Of a stretch of DNA of 10,955 nucleotides, positions 1 to 5,969 are shown in pieces. Location of the stretch: NCBI GenBank assembly GCA_028701815.1, contig JAQVPY010000065.1, forward strand, positions 1 through 10,955, read 5' to 3'. The number at the start of each line of letters is the position of its first letter. Position 1 is the stretch's first letter. The notes beneath the pieces are model-generated. The model was not told the DNA's origin, ran no database searches, and saw only the letters and a program-made list of their open reading frames with translations. The position numbers and the translations under genes were made by a program. The DNA comes from Bacteroidales bacterium. Its GTDB lineage: Bacteria; Bacteroidota; Bacteroidia; Bacteroidales; BM520.

Positions 1-15
1 TGTGGGTTCACTCAT
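1..15 (-). CDS. nusG: NusG, transcription antitermination factor (first 5 codons only)
   Basis: An ATG at 15-13 on the minus strand opens a frame reading M-S-E-P-T before the window ends. It begins 12 bases after the secE stop codon. Five residues cannot identify a protein; the call rests on the almost universal secE-nusG order and on the short N-terminus being compatible with NusG. NusG binds RNA polymerase and couples it to ribosomes or Rho. A weak AAAGG overlaps the secE stop and could act as a ribosome binding site. The gene would share the secE transcript. Confidence 0.7.
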
Positions 16-27
16 CTTTGAAAGCCT

Positions 28-228
28 TTATGCTAAACCGTAAAACAATTTTAGTAAATTCTCAAACGAGATATCCATCAGGAACACTGCTAACGCAATG
101 ATAAGGGAAGCAATGGATACTACTACTGCACTGTTTTGCAGCTCTTGCCAAGTCGGCCATGATGTCTTGTGTATCAATTCATCATAACTCTCAGCTATAT
201 ATCGAACCACTCTGTTTTTCTTTGCCAT
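28..228 (-). CDS. secE: SecE, preprotein translocase subunit
   Basis: This 66-residue protein is the small essential SecE subunit that clamps SecY in the inner membrane SecYEG channel. The N-terminal cytosolic part carries the amphipathic segment typical of short SecE proteins, with the conserved pattern ELIHKTSWPTWQEL at about residues 17-30. One hydrophobic membrane span follows at about 36-58 (VVVSIASLIIALAVFLMD). The length matches single-span SecE from other Bacteroidota rather than the three-span enterobacterial form. It lies between tRNA-Trp and nusG, 22 bases after the tRNA, and is probably transcribed with tuf. No Shine-Dalgarno is present; the bases before ATG are almost pure A, as is common in this phylum. 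Confidence 0.96.
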   Translation of the reverse strand: MAKKNRVVRYIAESYDELIHKTSWPTWQELQNSAVVVSIASLIIALAVFLMDISFENLLKLFYGLA

Positions 229-250
229 TTTTTTCTGTTTTTTTTATCTG

Positions 251-323
251 CACGGGTGGTAAGACTCGAACTCACAACCTATGGTTTTGGAGACCACCAC
301 TCTACCAATTGAGCTACACCCGT
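251..323 (-). tRNA. trpT: tRNA-Trp, anticodon CCA
   Basis: A 73-base cloverleaf reads on the minus strand. The acceptor arms ACGGGTG and CACCCGT pair fully, the T arm contains the GTTCGAGTC-type loop, and the anticodon loop reads CTCCAAA, giving anticodon CCA. The discriminator base is G, the expected identity element for tryptophan tRNA. No CCA tail is encoded (CAG follows in that direction), so it must be added by nucleotidyltransferase. The gene sits between tuf and secE and is probably cut out of the long operon transcript. Confidence 0.97.
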
Positions 324-340
324 ATTCATATTGTAGATGA

Positions 341-369
341 AAGATATTCCGGACTGGCCGGAATATCTT
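341..369 (-). other. Perfect 12-bp hairpin between tuf and tRNA-Trp
   Basis: Arms at 341-352 and 358-369 (AAGATATTCCGG and its exact complement) enclose a 5-base loop. On the transcribed minus strand only three T residues follow the stem before the run is broken, so it is a poor intrinsic terminator. It lies 28 bases after the tuf stop codon and 17 bases before the tRNA-Trp 5' end. A processing or stabilising stem, or partial attenuation that lowers secE-nusG relative to tuf, are both possible. The structure is seen; the role is inferred. Confidence 0.6.
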
Positions 370-397
370 GTTTTCCCCCACAATACTTATAAATATT

Positions 398-1585
398 TTA
401 ATCCAATATTTCAGTAACCTGTCCTGCACCAACTGTTCTGCCACCTTCACGAATAGCAAAACGTAAGTTGAGATTCATCGCGATTTCACTGATTAATTCA
501 ACATCAATAGTGAGGTGGTCGCCCGGCATTACCATTTCAATTCCTTCAGGAAGAGTAATCTCTCCGGTAACGTCAGTGGTTCTGAAATAGAACTGAGGAC
601 GATAATGATTGTGGAACGGTGTGTGACGTCCGCCTTCTTCTTTCTTAAGGATGTAAACCTGCCCTTTGAAATGTTTGTGCGGATGTACTGAGTTCGGAGC
701 AGCGATAACCATACCTCTGCGGATCTCGTCCTTGTCTATACCTCTTAATAATAAACCTGCATTGTCACCTGCTTCTCCACGATCCAAAATCTTACGGAAC
801 ATTTCAACACCGGTAACTACTGATTTTAATTTCTCTGCACCAAGACCAATGATGTCAACAGGATCTCCGGTTTTGATAACCCCGGATTCGATTCTTCCAG
901 TTGCAACTGTACCACGTCCTGTGATTGAAAATACGTCTTCAATAGGCATGAGGAAAGGCTTGTCAACATCTCTCTCCGGCAATGGAATCCATTCGTCGCA
1001 AGCGTCAATTAACTCGTTAATCTTTTCAACCCATTTAGGCTCTTTATTTAATCCGCCTAATGCAGATCCTCTGATTACAGGTGTGTTGTCACCATCATAT
1101 TCGTAGAATGAAAGAAGATCTCTGATCTCCATCTCAACTAAGTCTAATAACTCTTCATCATCAACTAAGTCAACCTTGTTCATGAATACAACGATCTTTG
1201 GCACACCTACCTGACGTGCTAATAAGATGTGCTCACGTGTCTGTGGCATAGGACCATCAGTCGCAGCAACAACTAAGATTGCTCCATCCATCTGTGCAGC
1301 TCCGGTAACCATGTTCTTAACATAGTCGGCGTGACCCGGACAGTCAACGTGTGCATAGTGCCTGTTCTTGGATTGATATTCAACGTGCGCAGTATTAATG
1401 GTAATACCTCTCTCTTTTTCTTCCGGAGCGTTGTCAATCGAATCAAATGATTTGAATTCAGCTAACCCTTCATCTTGTAATGTTAAGGTGATAGCTGCTG
1501 TTAATGTGGTTTTGCCATGGTCAACGTGACCGATCGTACCAATGTTTACGTGCGGTTTAGTACGTACAAATGCTTCTTTTGCCAT
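398..1585 (-). CDS. tuf: Elongation factor Tu
   Basis: EF-Tu, 395 residues, brings aminoacyl-tRNA to the ribosomal A site as a GTP complex. The G domain shows all the GTPase motifs: P-loop GHVDHGKT at 19-26, switch I RGITI at 59-63, DCPGH at 81-85, NKVD at 136-139 and SAL at 174-176. Domains 2 and 3 follow, with the GGRHTPF segment needed for tRNA binding and the usual C-terminal GGRTVGAG region. Length and sequence are complete, and the MAKEAF start is standard for this phylum. Four tRNA genes lie upstream and tRNA-Trp, secE and nusG downstream, an arrangement also known from the tufB locus of enterobacteria. Bacteroidota usually carry a single tuf, so this is probably the only copy. No Shine-Dalgarno is seen (GAAAAAAG before ATG). 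Confidence 0.99.
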   Translation of the reverse strand: MAKEAFVRTKPHVNIGTIGHVDHGKTTLTAAITLTLQDEGLAEFKSFDSIDNAPEEKERGITINTAHVEYQSKNRHYAHVDCPGHADYVKNMVTGAAQMDGAILVVAATDGPMPQTREHILLARQVGVPKIVVFMNKVDLVDDEELLDLVEMEIRDLLSFYEYDGDNTPVIRGSALGGLNKEPKWVEKINELIDACDEWIPLPERDVDKPFLMPIEDVFSITGRGTVATGRIESGVIKTGDPVDIIGLGAEKLKSVVTGVEMFRKILDRGEAGDNAGLLLRGIDKDEIRRGMVIAAPNSVHPHKHFKGQVYILKKEEGGRHTPFHNHYRPQFYFRTTDVTGEITLPEGIEMVMPGDHLTIDVELISEIAMNLNLRFAIREGGRTVGAGQVTEILD

Positions 1586-1652
1586 CTTTTTTCAATATTT
1601 AAGTTTTGTGGATATTAAAATTATCTATTATTAATTGCTTTATTAACCGTTG

Positions 1653-1724
1653 AGCCGTTGATGAGAGTTGAACTCATGACCTCTTCCTTACCAAGGAAGC
1701 GCTCTACCACTGAGCTACAACGGC
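1653..1724 (-). tRNA. thrT: tRNA-Thr, anticodon GGT
   Basis: A 72-base cloverleaf with acceptor arms GCCGTTG and CAACGGC. The anticodon stem CTTCC/GGAAG encloses the loop TTGGTAA, giving anticodon GGT. The discriminator is T and no CCA is encoded. It is the last tRNA before tuf, with a 67-base leader between them, the same place thrT takes in the E. coli tufB operon. Confidence 0.97.
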
Positions 1725-1735
1725 GCTTGACCTCG

Positions 1736-1808
1736 AGCGAGAAACGGGACTCGAACCCGCCACCTACAGCTTGGAAGGCTGTCGCTCTACCGGATGAGCT
1801 ACTCCCGC
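1736..1808 (-). tRNA. glyT: tRNA-Gly, anticodon TCC
   Basis: A 73-base cloverleaf with acceptor GCGGGAG pairing to TTCTCGC, including two G-U pairs. The anticodon stem ACAGC/GCTGT encloses CTTCCAA, giving anticodon TCC. The T loop GTTCGAGTC is canonical. No CCA is encoded. It is eleven bases from tRNA-Thr(GGT) and 32 bases from tRNA-Tyr; the latter gap contains an A/T run and nothing else visible. Confidence 0.97.
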
Positions 1809-1840
1809 CTAAAAAAAAAGTAATAACTCATTATTACTCG

Positions 1841-1922
1841 TGGGAAGAGGTGGATTCGAACCACCGTAGGCTTAGCCAACAGATTTACAGTCTGCCCCAT
1901 TTGACCGCTCTGGTATCTTCCC
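1841..1922 (-). tRNA. tyrU: tRNA-Tyr, anticodon GTA
   Basis: An 82-base class II tRNA with a long variable arm. The acceptor is GGGAAGA/TCTTCCC with discriminator A, and the anticodon loop within CAGACTGTAAATCTG gives anticodon GTA. The long variable arm and the A discriminator are typical of bacterial tyrosine tRNA. No CCA is encoded. It lies 15 bases downstream of tRNA-Thr(TGT). Confidence 0.97.
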
Positions 1923-1937
1923 TTTGCTCATAAAGCG

Positions 1938-2010
1938 AGCCGATAGACGGACTTGAACCGCCGACCGGCTGATTACAAATCAGCTGCTCTACCAACTGAG
2001 CTATATCGGC
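1938..2010 (-). tRNA. thrU: tRNA-Thr, anticodon TGT
   Basis: A 73-base cloverleaf with acceptor GCCGATA/TATCGGC (with a T discriminator) and anticodon stem GCTGA/TCAGC around TTTGTAA, giving anticodon TGT. It is the first gene of the tRNA-tuf operon, matching the position of thrU in E. coli. The putative operon promoter lies about 70 bases upstream. No CCA is encoded. Confidence 0.97.
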
Positions 2011-2041
2011 ATCATTTCAATTACTGCTTTACTCCTCTCGT

Positions 2042-2078
2042 AAAAACAGTCCCTTTTGATAACCTTCAAAAGAGACTG
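2042..2078 (-). terminator. Intrinsic terminator after hpf, overlapping the tRNA-tuf start site
   Basis: Arms at 2047-2059 and 2066-2078 form a 13-bp stem with one G-U pair in the minus-strand RNA and a 6-base loop. Five T residues follow at 2046-2042. It begins 54 bases after the hpf stop codon and so fits as the end of the rpsU-xer-hpf transcription unit. The upper arm starts directly after the promoter -7 box of the next operon, so transcripts from that promoter would probably lack part of this arm. Confidence 0.8.
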
Positions 2079-2112
2079 CAAAAATAAACTATTTTTTTAT
2101 ACTGAGCAAAAC
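2079..2112 (-). promoter_or_regulatory. Promoter of the tRNA-tuf-secE-nusG operon
   Basis: On the minus strand GTTTTG (2112-2107) is followed after 20 bases by TATTTTTG (2086-2079). This matches the Bacteroidota housekeeping promoter form, TTTG near -33 and TAnnTTTG near -7 with about 20 bases between. Transcription should start a few bases after 2079, roughly 2070-2075, about 60 bases before tRNA-Thr(TGT). The same spacing of 20 appears at the ompA-like gene promoter in this window. Confidence 0.7.
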
Positions 2113-2131
2113 TTTTTCGCTTTTTTTTAAT

Positions 2132-2434
2132 TTATTTTCCTGATACCTTCCCCTTCCTCTTAATTACTTGTTTCTTAATTGCTTCCGCACAACTGTCAAT
2201 CCCCTCCTCAAATGAATCACACTGCTTCTTTACAAAAATGTCATCACCCGGGATTAGTAATTTGACCTCACTTATCTTGTTTGTCGCCTTCTCTTTCGCG
2301 TCTAACCGTAAGGTGACGTCTATCCTTTCTACTCGATCATATAACGCCGTTAACTTTGATAATTTCTTATCAATGAATTCTTCCAACTTTGCATCGGACT
2401 TGAACCCTACCGAATTGATGTTAATTGTAATCAT
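2132..2434 (-). CDS. hpf: Ribosome hibernation promoting factor, short form (HPF/RaiA family)
   Basis: A 100-residue protein of the YfiA/HPF family (sigma-54 modulation protein fold). Such proteins bind the mRNA/tRNA channel of the 30S subunit and inactivate ribosomes in stationary phase. Visible family features are the N-terminal strand MITININSVGFK, helix 1 (AKLEEFIDKKLSKLTALYD), the acidic-basic strand pair through RIDVTLRL and EVKLLIPG, the helix FEEGIDSCAEAIKKQVIKRKG and a basic C-terminus. It lacks the C-terminal dimerisation domain of long HPF, so it is the short type. It lies 32 bases downstream of the recombinase gene with no promoter box between them, and is followed by a terminator. 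HPF beside xer and rpsU is a recurrent order in Bacteroidota. Confidence 0.93.
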   Translation of the reverse strand: MITININSVGFKSDAKLEEFIDKKLSKLTALYDRVERIDVTLRLDAKEKATNKISEVKLLIPGDDIFVKKQCDSFEEGIDSCAEAIKKQVIKRKGKVSGK

Positions 2435-2466
2435 AATTCTAAATTTTATGTTATTAAAAATTTTTA

Positions 2467-3381
2467 TTATGCACGCGGATGCGTGCCTTTATATACTTCT
2501 TTCATTCTCTCTATCGTGTTGTGCGTGTAAATCTGCGTGGCAGCCAAATTAGAATGACCTAACAACTCCTTTACAGAATTTATATCCGCACCACCATTTA
2601 ATAATAACGTCGCAAATGTGTGTCTTAATATGTGAGGACTCTTTTTTGTTTTGCTGGTGACAAGATTTAACTCATTTTTAACAATTCTGTATATTAACTT
2701 CGAATATGGAGCACCACCCTTGTTGCTTACTATGAATGGATCACTCCCGTCTCCCTTGTACCCGCCTATATGCACCCTCTTATATATAAGGTATCCCTCT
2801 ATTACTTCCTTTACATGCTCCGGTATCGGTATTATCCTCTCTTTGCTACGCTTCCCCATTACCTTGATTTGCCCTAATGCAATATCTATGTCCCCGTCTT
2901 TCATCGTTACTAACTCCGAACACCTGATCCCACTCCCTGCCAAAATTAATATTACCGCCTTGTTCCGAAACCCCTCTAAATCTTCCTCGTGCTCAACACC
3001 TATGATTAACTTCTCTAATTCCTTCTCCGTGATAAACTCAGGTATGCTCTTCCCCCTCTTTAAACTTACTATGTCTGCCGCAGGATTCTTATCTATATAC
3101 CCGCGCTTGCAACAAAATCTGTAAAACGACCTTAAACACGACAATTTTCTGTTGATCGACGACTTGCTCATGTTCCCATTAGCTAAATCTACTACCCAGG
3201 AACGTATCATGTCAAATGTTACTCCCTCCGCATCCTCTACCTCATAATATTCTCCTATATATCGCACAAAGTCATCCATGTCCCCTTTATACGCCGTTAT
3301 CGTGTGTGGAGACATCCTGCGCTCGTATTGTAAATATTCTGTGAAAAATTTTATTGAGTTGTTTAATAAGAGTTTGCCCAT
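2467..3381 (-). CDS. xerC: Tyrosine recombinase of the XerC/XerD family
   Basis: Site-specific tyrosine recombinase, 304 residues from the ATG at 3381. Family members act on dif to resolve chromosome dimers. The N-terminal SAM-like core-binding domain occupies about residues 8-90 (FFTEYLQYERRMSPHTITAY). The catalytic domain carries R153 (GIRCSEL), K177 (VMGKRSKER), H250 and R253 (HILRH), H276 (LLGHSNL) and the nucleophile Y285 (TQIYTH), so the active site is complete. The frame stays open to an earlier ATG at 3438, but that would add 19 non-homologous residues encoded by the rpsU terminator hairpin, so the later start is preferred. It is followed by hpf. The chromosomal housekeeping context argues for a Xer protein rather than a mobile-element integrase; XerC versus XerD cannot be decided here. 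Confidence 0.9.
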   Translation of the reverse strand: MGKLLLNNSIKFFTEYLQYERRMSPHTITAYKGDMDDFVRYIGEYYEVEDAEGVTFDMIRSWVVDLANGNMSKSSINRKLSCLRSFYRFCCKRGYIDKNPAADIVSLKRGKSIPEFITEKELEKLIIGVEHEEDLEGFRNKAVILILAGSGIRCSELVTMKDGDIDIALGQIKVMGKRSKERIIPIPEHVKEVIEGYLIYKRVHIGGYKGDGSDPFIVSNKGGAPYSKLIYRIVKNELNLVTSKTKKSPHILRHTFATLLLNGGADINSVKELLGHSNLAATQIYTHNTIERMKEVYKGTHPRA

Positions 3382-3434
3382 AAAAAATTCCGATAAACTT
3401 TCCGCTATAAAGATAGCAAAAAATTTATCGGAAT
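3382..3434 (-). terminator. 22-bp hairpin terminator after rpsU, ending at the xer start codon
   Basis: Minus-strand RNA from 3434 to 3387 can fold into one uninterrupted 22-bp stem (three G-U pairs) with the loop CTTT. The outer part is ATTCCGATAAA with its complement, and the inner part is GCTAT/ATAGC. Five T residues follow at 3386-3382 and then the ATG at 3381. It starts 21 bases after the rpsU stop codon and has the form of a strong intrinsic terminator. No promoter box is seen between it and xer, so xer-hpf must depend on read-through or an unrecognised promoter. Confidence 0.85.
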
Positions 3435-3455
3435 CCAAATTTTTGTTCGCTTTTT

Positions 3456-3653
3456 TTAAGCGTTTTCTTGCATTGTCCTTAAGTGCTGTACATAAGCAGC
3501 TTTAATTCTCTGCTCACGCTTAACTACAGACGGCTTGGTGAATTTTTGACGTGCCCTTAACTCCTTAACAACACCAGTTTTTTCAAACTTTCTCTTCAAT
3601 CTTTTTAAGGCTTTGTCAATGTTTTCACCTTCTTTTATTGGAACAAAAATCAT
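3456..3653 (-). CDS. rpsU: 30S ribosomal protein S21 (bS21)
   Basis: This 65-residue basic protein belongs to the small ribosomal subunit. It begins MIFVPIKEGENIDKALKRLKRKFEKTGV, the typical bS21 N-terminus, followed by the basic helix ELRARQKFTKPSVVKREQR. It sits near the 3' end of 16S rRNA on the platform; in Bacteroidota ribosomes bS21 with bS6 and bS18 sequesters the anti-Shine-Dalgarno sequence. The gene has its own -7 box, a strong Shine-Dalgarno, and a 22-bp terminator directly after it, so it can be made as a single-gene transcript. It lies 59 bases downstream of the peptidase gene. The length is normal for the family. Confidence 0.97.
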   Translation of the reverse strand: MIFVPIKEGENIDKALKRLKRKFEKTGVVKELRARQKFTKPSVVKREQRIKAAYVQHLRTMQENA

Positions 3654-3659
3654 AAAAAT

Positions 3660-3664
3660 ACCTC
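3660..3664 (-). promoter_or_regulatory. Shine-Dalgarno site of rpsU
   Basis: The minus strand reads GAGGT six bases before the rpsU ATG, a five-base match to the 16S rRNA 3' end at good spacing. None of secE, tuf, hpf, xer, the peptidase or the ompA-like gene has such a site. This makes it stand out and is consistent with bS21 controlling its own translation through access to the anti-Shine-Dalgarno. Confidence 0.75.
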
Positions 3665-3693
3665 TTTCTTTTTTTAAATTAGTAAATTGGCTG

Positions 3694-3701
3694 CAAAGAT
3701 A
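3694..3701 (-). promoter_or_regulatory. -7 promoter box of rpsU
   Basis: TATCTTTG on the minus strand fits TAnnTTTG exactly and lies 40 bases before the rpsU ATG. No TTG is seen 19-21 bases upstream, so the -33 element is weak or absent. That upstream part already overlaps the end of the peptidase gene. Confidence 0.55.
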
Positions 3702-3712
3702 TCACTTTTTTT

Positions 3713-5902
3713 TTATTGTAACTTGTTTTTTAAGAAATTTGTTACTTTTGTGTATAAATGATATGTGGTATTTCCGCCGTAAATGCCGTGATTCCTGTTA
3801 GTGTACAACATGTAATCGAATTGCTTGTTCGCCTGTACGAGTTGCTCCGCAAACTCTACTGAATTTTGAACATGAACGTTGTCATCAGCAGTGCCATGTA
3901 TCAGCAGTAAATTCCCCTTCATGTTCTTTGCCTTGGTGATAGGGGAGTTGTCATCGTATCCGCCCGGATTCTCCTGCGGAGTTCTCATATATCTTTCAGT
4001 ATATATGTTGTCGTAATACCTCCAATTTGTTACCGGTGCTATCGCAACCCCGGCATCAAATATGCCGTCTCCCTTCTCTAAACATAAAGCAACCATAAAT
4101 CCACCATAACTCCATCCCCATATCGAAATGTTCTCCGGATCAACGTATGATAACGTCGTAAGATATCTCGCCGCTTCAATCTGATCGTCAGATTCATATT
4201 TGCCCAATTGCAGATAGGTGCACTTTTTAAAGACTTCTCCTCTCCCTCCCGTGCCTCGCGGATCAACACATACAATTAAAAATCCTTCCTGACTTAAATA
4301 ATTGTACCAGTTAAACGACCAGCTGTCAATTACCGATTGTGACCCGGGTCCGCTATATTGTGTCATTACTACCGGATATTGCTTGTATTCATCAAAACCT
4401 ACCGGCTTTATCATGTATCCGTTTAATATGTCGCCGTTTGTTGTGGTAAAAGTGAAAAACTCTTTCGGATTGTGAGCATATTCGTTTACTTGTTCCAGAT
4501 ATTCCCTGTTCTCCTCCAATACACGTATTAACTTCCCGGATGCTTCATGTAGACTTACATAGTTTGGTGTTACTGAGTTGGAGAAATAATTAATATAATA
4601 TTGGAATCCACTCGAAAATACCGCTGAATTGCTGCCTTTCCCCGTCGATAATTTCGTCCTTTTCTTACCGTCTATCCTTATCGAATATAAATCAGTTCTT
4701 ATTGGAGTCTCTTCCGTGGAAATGTAATAAACAGTATTTTTCTTCGTGTCATAACCGAGATACTCACTTACATCCCAGTCTCCCGCTGTTATCTGCTGAC
4801 TGACATTGGTGTCAATATAATGACGGTATATGTGTCTGAAACCACTGCGCTCACTCATGACTATTATGGTGTTCGCATCTATATAGGTGATGTTGTCATA
4901 AATAGCTTCATCAATGTAATATCTGTTTGTGTCGGTATATACTACTTCCGATTTGCCACTGTTGGCGTTTGTGAAGAGAATCTCAAACTTGTTTTGCAAC
5001 CTGTTGACTCTGAATATTGATAAGGTGTTATCGCGTTTCGTCCATCGTATTCTCGGAATATATTGGTCGGTCTCGTTTCCTACATCAGCTGTGACTGTCT
5101 TGCCTGTCGCGATGTCGTAAATGTGAACGCTTACTATTGAATTGTCTTCTCCTGCTTTGGGATACTTAAAAGTCTGATTCGACGGATAAAGCGCATTTTC
5201 TTCATGCGCAGGTGCAGCACCTTTAAAAACTGTCATCCCAAACATCTTTACATCGCTCTCATCAAATTTCATATATGCAATCTTTGTCCCGTCAGGCGAC
5301 CATTCGAAACCTTTGCTGAAACCGAATTCTTCTTCATAAACCCAGTCGGGCGCTCCATTTATGATATTGTTGAACTCCCCGTCTGTTGTTACCGCAGTCT
5401 CTTTATTCGTCAGGAGATCTTTAATATACAAGTTGTTCTTGTATACAAACGCAACCTTATTTCCGGTAGGAGAGATAGTCCCTAATTGCTGCCCGTCTAA
5501 CCCCGATAACTTCATAAACGACCTCGTGATGATGTCATAAATATAATAATCTGCTGTGAACGAATGTCGATAAATCGGCTGAATGTTCGTAAATACGAGT
5601 ATCTTCTTTTCATCATCGCTGAACTGATACCCTGAAATGTTCCTTATATCGCTTGTGATATCCTTTATATTAAATAAGGTATCGACCGCTTCCCCTGTCT
5701 TATATTCGTATCTGACAATTCTCTCACCCCTGTCTAAAGTAGTATAGTGAATCCCGTCATTCATGGAACGTATGCCGTATATGGATTTTTGTCTAAAGGT
5801 GTAATTGACAAAGAAGTCTTCTAATGTTAGTTTTTTGTCCTGTGAAAATAATGATACAGGCAGTAAAATAATTAAAAACAGAATGAGTTTTTTTGCTTTC
5901 AT
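3713..5902 (-). CDS. Secreted dipeptidyl-peptidase IV (serine peptidase family S9B)
   Basis: A 729-residue exported prolyl dipeptidyl peptidase that would release Xaa-Pro or Xaa-Ala dipeptides from peptide N-termini, probably in the periplasm. Residues 1-20 form a Sec signal peptide (KKLILFLIILLPVSLFS) with cleavage before Q21; there is no lipobox cysteine. A beta-propeller (DPPIV_N) spans about 90-460 and holds the DWVYEEEFG motif at 186-194, whose E191 and E192 correspond to the substrate amino-terminus binding glutamates of DPP4. The alpha/beta hydrolase domain from about 500 to 729 has Y516 (QYSGPG, oxyanion), nucleophile S598 (GWSYGG), D673 (GTADDNVH) and H705 (RNHGIYGG). The catalytic set is complete and the length is standard. 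It starts 19 bases after the terminator of the ompA-like gene with no visible promoter or Shine-Dalgarno. It probably supports peptide use in a proteolytic lifestyle. Confidence 0.95.
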   Translation of the reverse strand: MKAKKLILFLIILLPVSLFSQDKKLTLEDFFVNYTFRQKSIYGIRSMNDGIHYTTLDRGERIVRYEYKTGEAVDTLFNIKDITSDIRNISGYQFSDDEKKILVFTNIQPIYRHSFTADYYIYDIITRSFMKLSGLDGQQLGTISPTGNKVAFVYKNNLYIKDLLTNKETAVTTDGEFNNIINGAPDWVYEEEFGFSKGFEWSPDGTKIAYMKFDESDVKMFGMTVFKGAAPAHEENALYPSNQTFKYPKAGEDNSIVSVHIYDIATGKTVTADVGNETDQYIPRIRWTKRDNTLSIFRVNRLQNKFEILFTNANSGKSEVVYTDTNRYYIDEAIYDNITYIDANTIIVMSERSGFRHIYRHYIDTNVSQQITAGDWDVSEYLGYDTKKNTVYYISTEETPIRTDLYSIRIDGKKRTKLSTGKGSNSAVFSSGFQYYINYFSNSVTPNYVSLHEASGKLIRVLEENREYLEQVNEYAHNPKEFFTFTTTNGDILNGYMIKPVGFDEYKQYPVVMTQYSGPGSQSVIDSWSFNWYNYLSQEGFLIVCVDPRGTGGRGEVFKKCTYLQLGKYESDDQIEAARYLTTLSYVDPENISIWGWSYGGFMVALCLEKGDGIFDAGVAIAPVTNWRYYDNIYTERYMRTPQENPGGYDDNSPITKAKNMKGNLLLIHGTADDNVHVQNSVEFAEQLVQANKQFDYMLYTNRNHGIYGGNTTYHLYTKVTNFLKNKLQ

Positions 5903-5920
5903 ATTTGTCGTTTTGATATA

Positions 5921-5952
5921 AAAAAAGCCGCAACAGTTCGTGCTGCGGCTTT
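5921..5952 (-). terminator. Intrinsic terminator of the ompA-like gene
   Basis: AAAGCCGCA at 5924-5932 pairs perfectly with TGCGGCTTT at 5944-5952 around an 11-base loop. On the minus strand the stem is followed by further T residues (5923-5921), giving a run of T7 at the end. It begins 18 bases after the stop codon of the ompA-like gene and ends 19 bases before the peptidase ATG. It is the most GC-rich hairpin among the intergenic regions. Confidence 0.85.
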
Positions 5953-5969
5953 AATATTATTGTTTAAAA

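Noticed and set aside
666..1106. Plus-strand open frame of 146 codons inside tuf
   Set aside because: It is antisense to a complete, highly conserved EF-Tu gene and shows no family features; similar plus-strand frames at 2651-3124, 5204-5485, 6577-6924 and 8786-9040 are rejected for the same reason.
2467..3381. Mobile element integrase with attachment site at the neighbouring tRNA genes
   Set aside because: No direct repeat of a tRNA end, no cargo or excisionase genes are visible, and the rpsU-xer-hpf order is a conserved chromosomal arrangement.
3382..3438. Longer xer reading frame starting at the ATG at 3438
   Set aside because: The added 19 residues are encoded by the rpsU terminator hairpin, do not resemble Xer N-termini, and the ATG at 3381 gives the usual family length.
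3743..3750. Plus-strand TACTTTTG as a promoter box
   Set aside because: It lies within the peptidase gene, has no -33 partner, and no plus-strand gene follows.
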